From Candidatus Caldatribacterium sp. (GTDB lineage Bacteria > Atribacterota > Atribacteria > Atribacterales > Caldatribacteriaceae), in the NCBI GenBank assembly GCA_025060675.1, contig JANXBI010000057.1:1-13176 (forward strand): DNA of 13,176 bases, given 5' to 3'. Positions 12,904-13,176 of the stretch are shown here, piece by piece. Position numbers and translations under genes: made by a program. Below the pieces are notes generated by a model. The model was not told where the DNA came from. It did not search any database and was given only the letters and a program-made list of their open reading frames with translations. Every line of letters starts with the position of its first letter. Within the stretch, counting starts at the first letter, position 1.

Positions 12904-13176
12904 AGAGCTCCTTGCAGGAAGGGTTAAGGATTTTGCCATCGTTGACCCTCGTGAGGTGGTCACCGGAGAATGGGTGCGCCTCAAGTGCCAGTATGGGTGC
13001 GATGGTTTTGGTCAGTGCCTCACATGCCCGCCCTACAGCCCAGAACCATCGCGAACCCGGAGCGTCCTTGATTCTTACCAACGGGCTATCCTCCTCTGGC
13101 AGCCGGAAACCTGGCAGGACCTGCGGCGTACCTGCGCGGAACTTGAGCGGGAACTGTTCCTCCTTGGGTACTACAA
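12884..13176 (+). CDS. DUF2284-type cysteine-rich metal-binding protein (3' end cut by the window)
   Basis: ATG 12884 has AAGGAGGG just upstream and lies 20 bases inside the end of the second transporter gene. The frame stays open to the window edge, giving the first 97 residues. The N-terminus shows V31-R-L-K-C35-x3-C39-D-G-F-G-Q-C45-x2-C48-P-P-Y-S-P, then a V-L-D-S-Y-x2-A-I-L-L strand. This Cys pattern with C-P-P-Y-S-P is that of DUF2284 (COG5423), a predicted metal- or Fe-S-binding family often seen in anaerobes; its biochemical role is unknown. Its place at the end of the iorAB-transporter operon makes a link to oxo-acid metabolism or to electron transfer possible, but that is inference. 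The rest of the protein and its stop are outside the window. Confidence 0.82.
   Translation, partial: MDRKAFEELLAGRVKDFAIVDPREVVTGEWVRLKCQYGCDGFGQCLTCPPYSPEPSRTRSVLDSYQRAILLWQPETWQDLRRTCAELERELFLLGYY

Overview
The window is a gene-dense, fairly GC-rich stretch of bacterial chromosome. It has nine complete protein genes and one gene cut by the right edge, and no RNA genes, insertion sequences or CRISPR arrays. The indolepyruvate:ferredoxin oxidoreductase points to an anaerobe, and the PBP1C-type murein synthase shows a peptidoglycan wall. The lineage cannot be fixed from this sequence. A thermophilic anaerobe from a poorly sampled phylum such as Atribacterota is a guess from overall gene style, not a demonstrated placement.

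Layout. (1) At 50-898 on the minus strand is a ParB/Srx-fold-like protein of unknown role with a cysteine cluster. It is divergent from a membrane-anchored YvcK/CofD-like protein at 968-2371 on the plus strand, and the two share a 69-bp divergent promoter region. (2) A minus-strand operon runs from 5763 down to 2355: an LpxB-related glycosyltransferase-like protein, then nadC, then nadB. Its last gene overlaps the end of yvcK tail-to-tail by 17 bp. (3) Divergent from that operon is pbpC (5965-8121, plus), a bifunctional murein synthase with a C-terminal BiPBP domain. (4) A plus-strand operon starts at a good sigma70-type promoter (8177-8205): iorA, iorB, two tandem OFA-type MFS transporters and a DUF2284 cysteine-rich protein that runs off the end. 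Three of its junctions are 4-base ATGA overlaps and the last is a 20-base overlap.

How the genes work together. NadB and NadC supply two of the three steps of de novo NAD synthesis from aspartate; the quinolinate synthase nadA is not in the window. IorAB oxidises aryl-2-oxo acids (indolepyruvate, phenylpyruvate and similar) to aryl-acetyl-CoA and reduces ferredoxin. The two OFA transporters locked into the same operon suggest uptake of the oxo acid or export of the aryl acid product, so the unit looks like an aromatic amino acid fermentation module. That link is inferred from gene order.

Several starts are better placed inside the longest reading frame: nadC at GTG 4711, pbpC at GTG 5965 and iorA at ATG 8254. 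The iorA case is the clearest, because its promoter lies within the upstream part of the frame. A -10-like string of the form GGTAYAATRG recurs at four gene starts. Gene-free stretches are all under 300 bp; the first 49 bases hold nothing recognisable.
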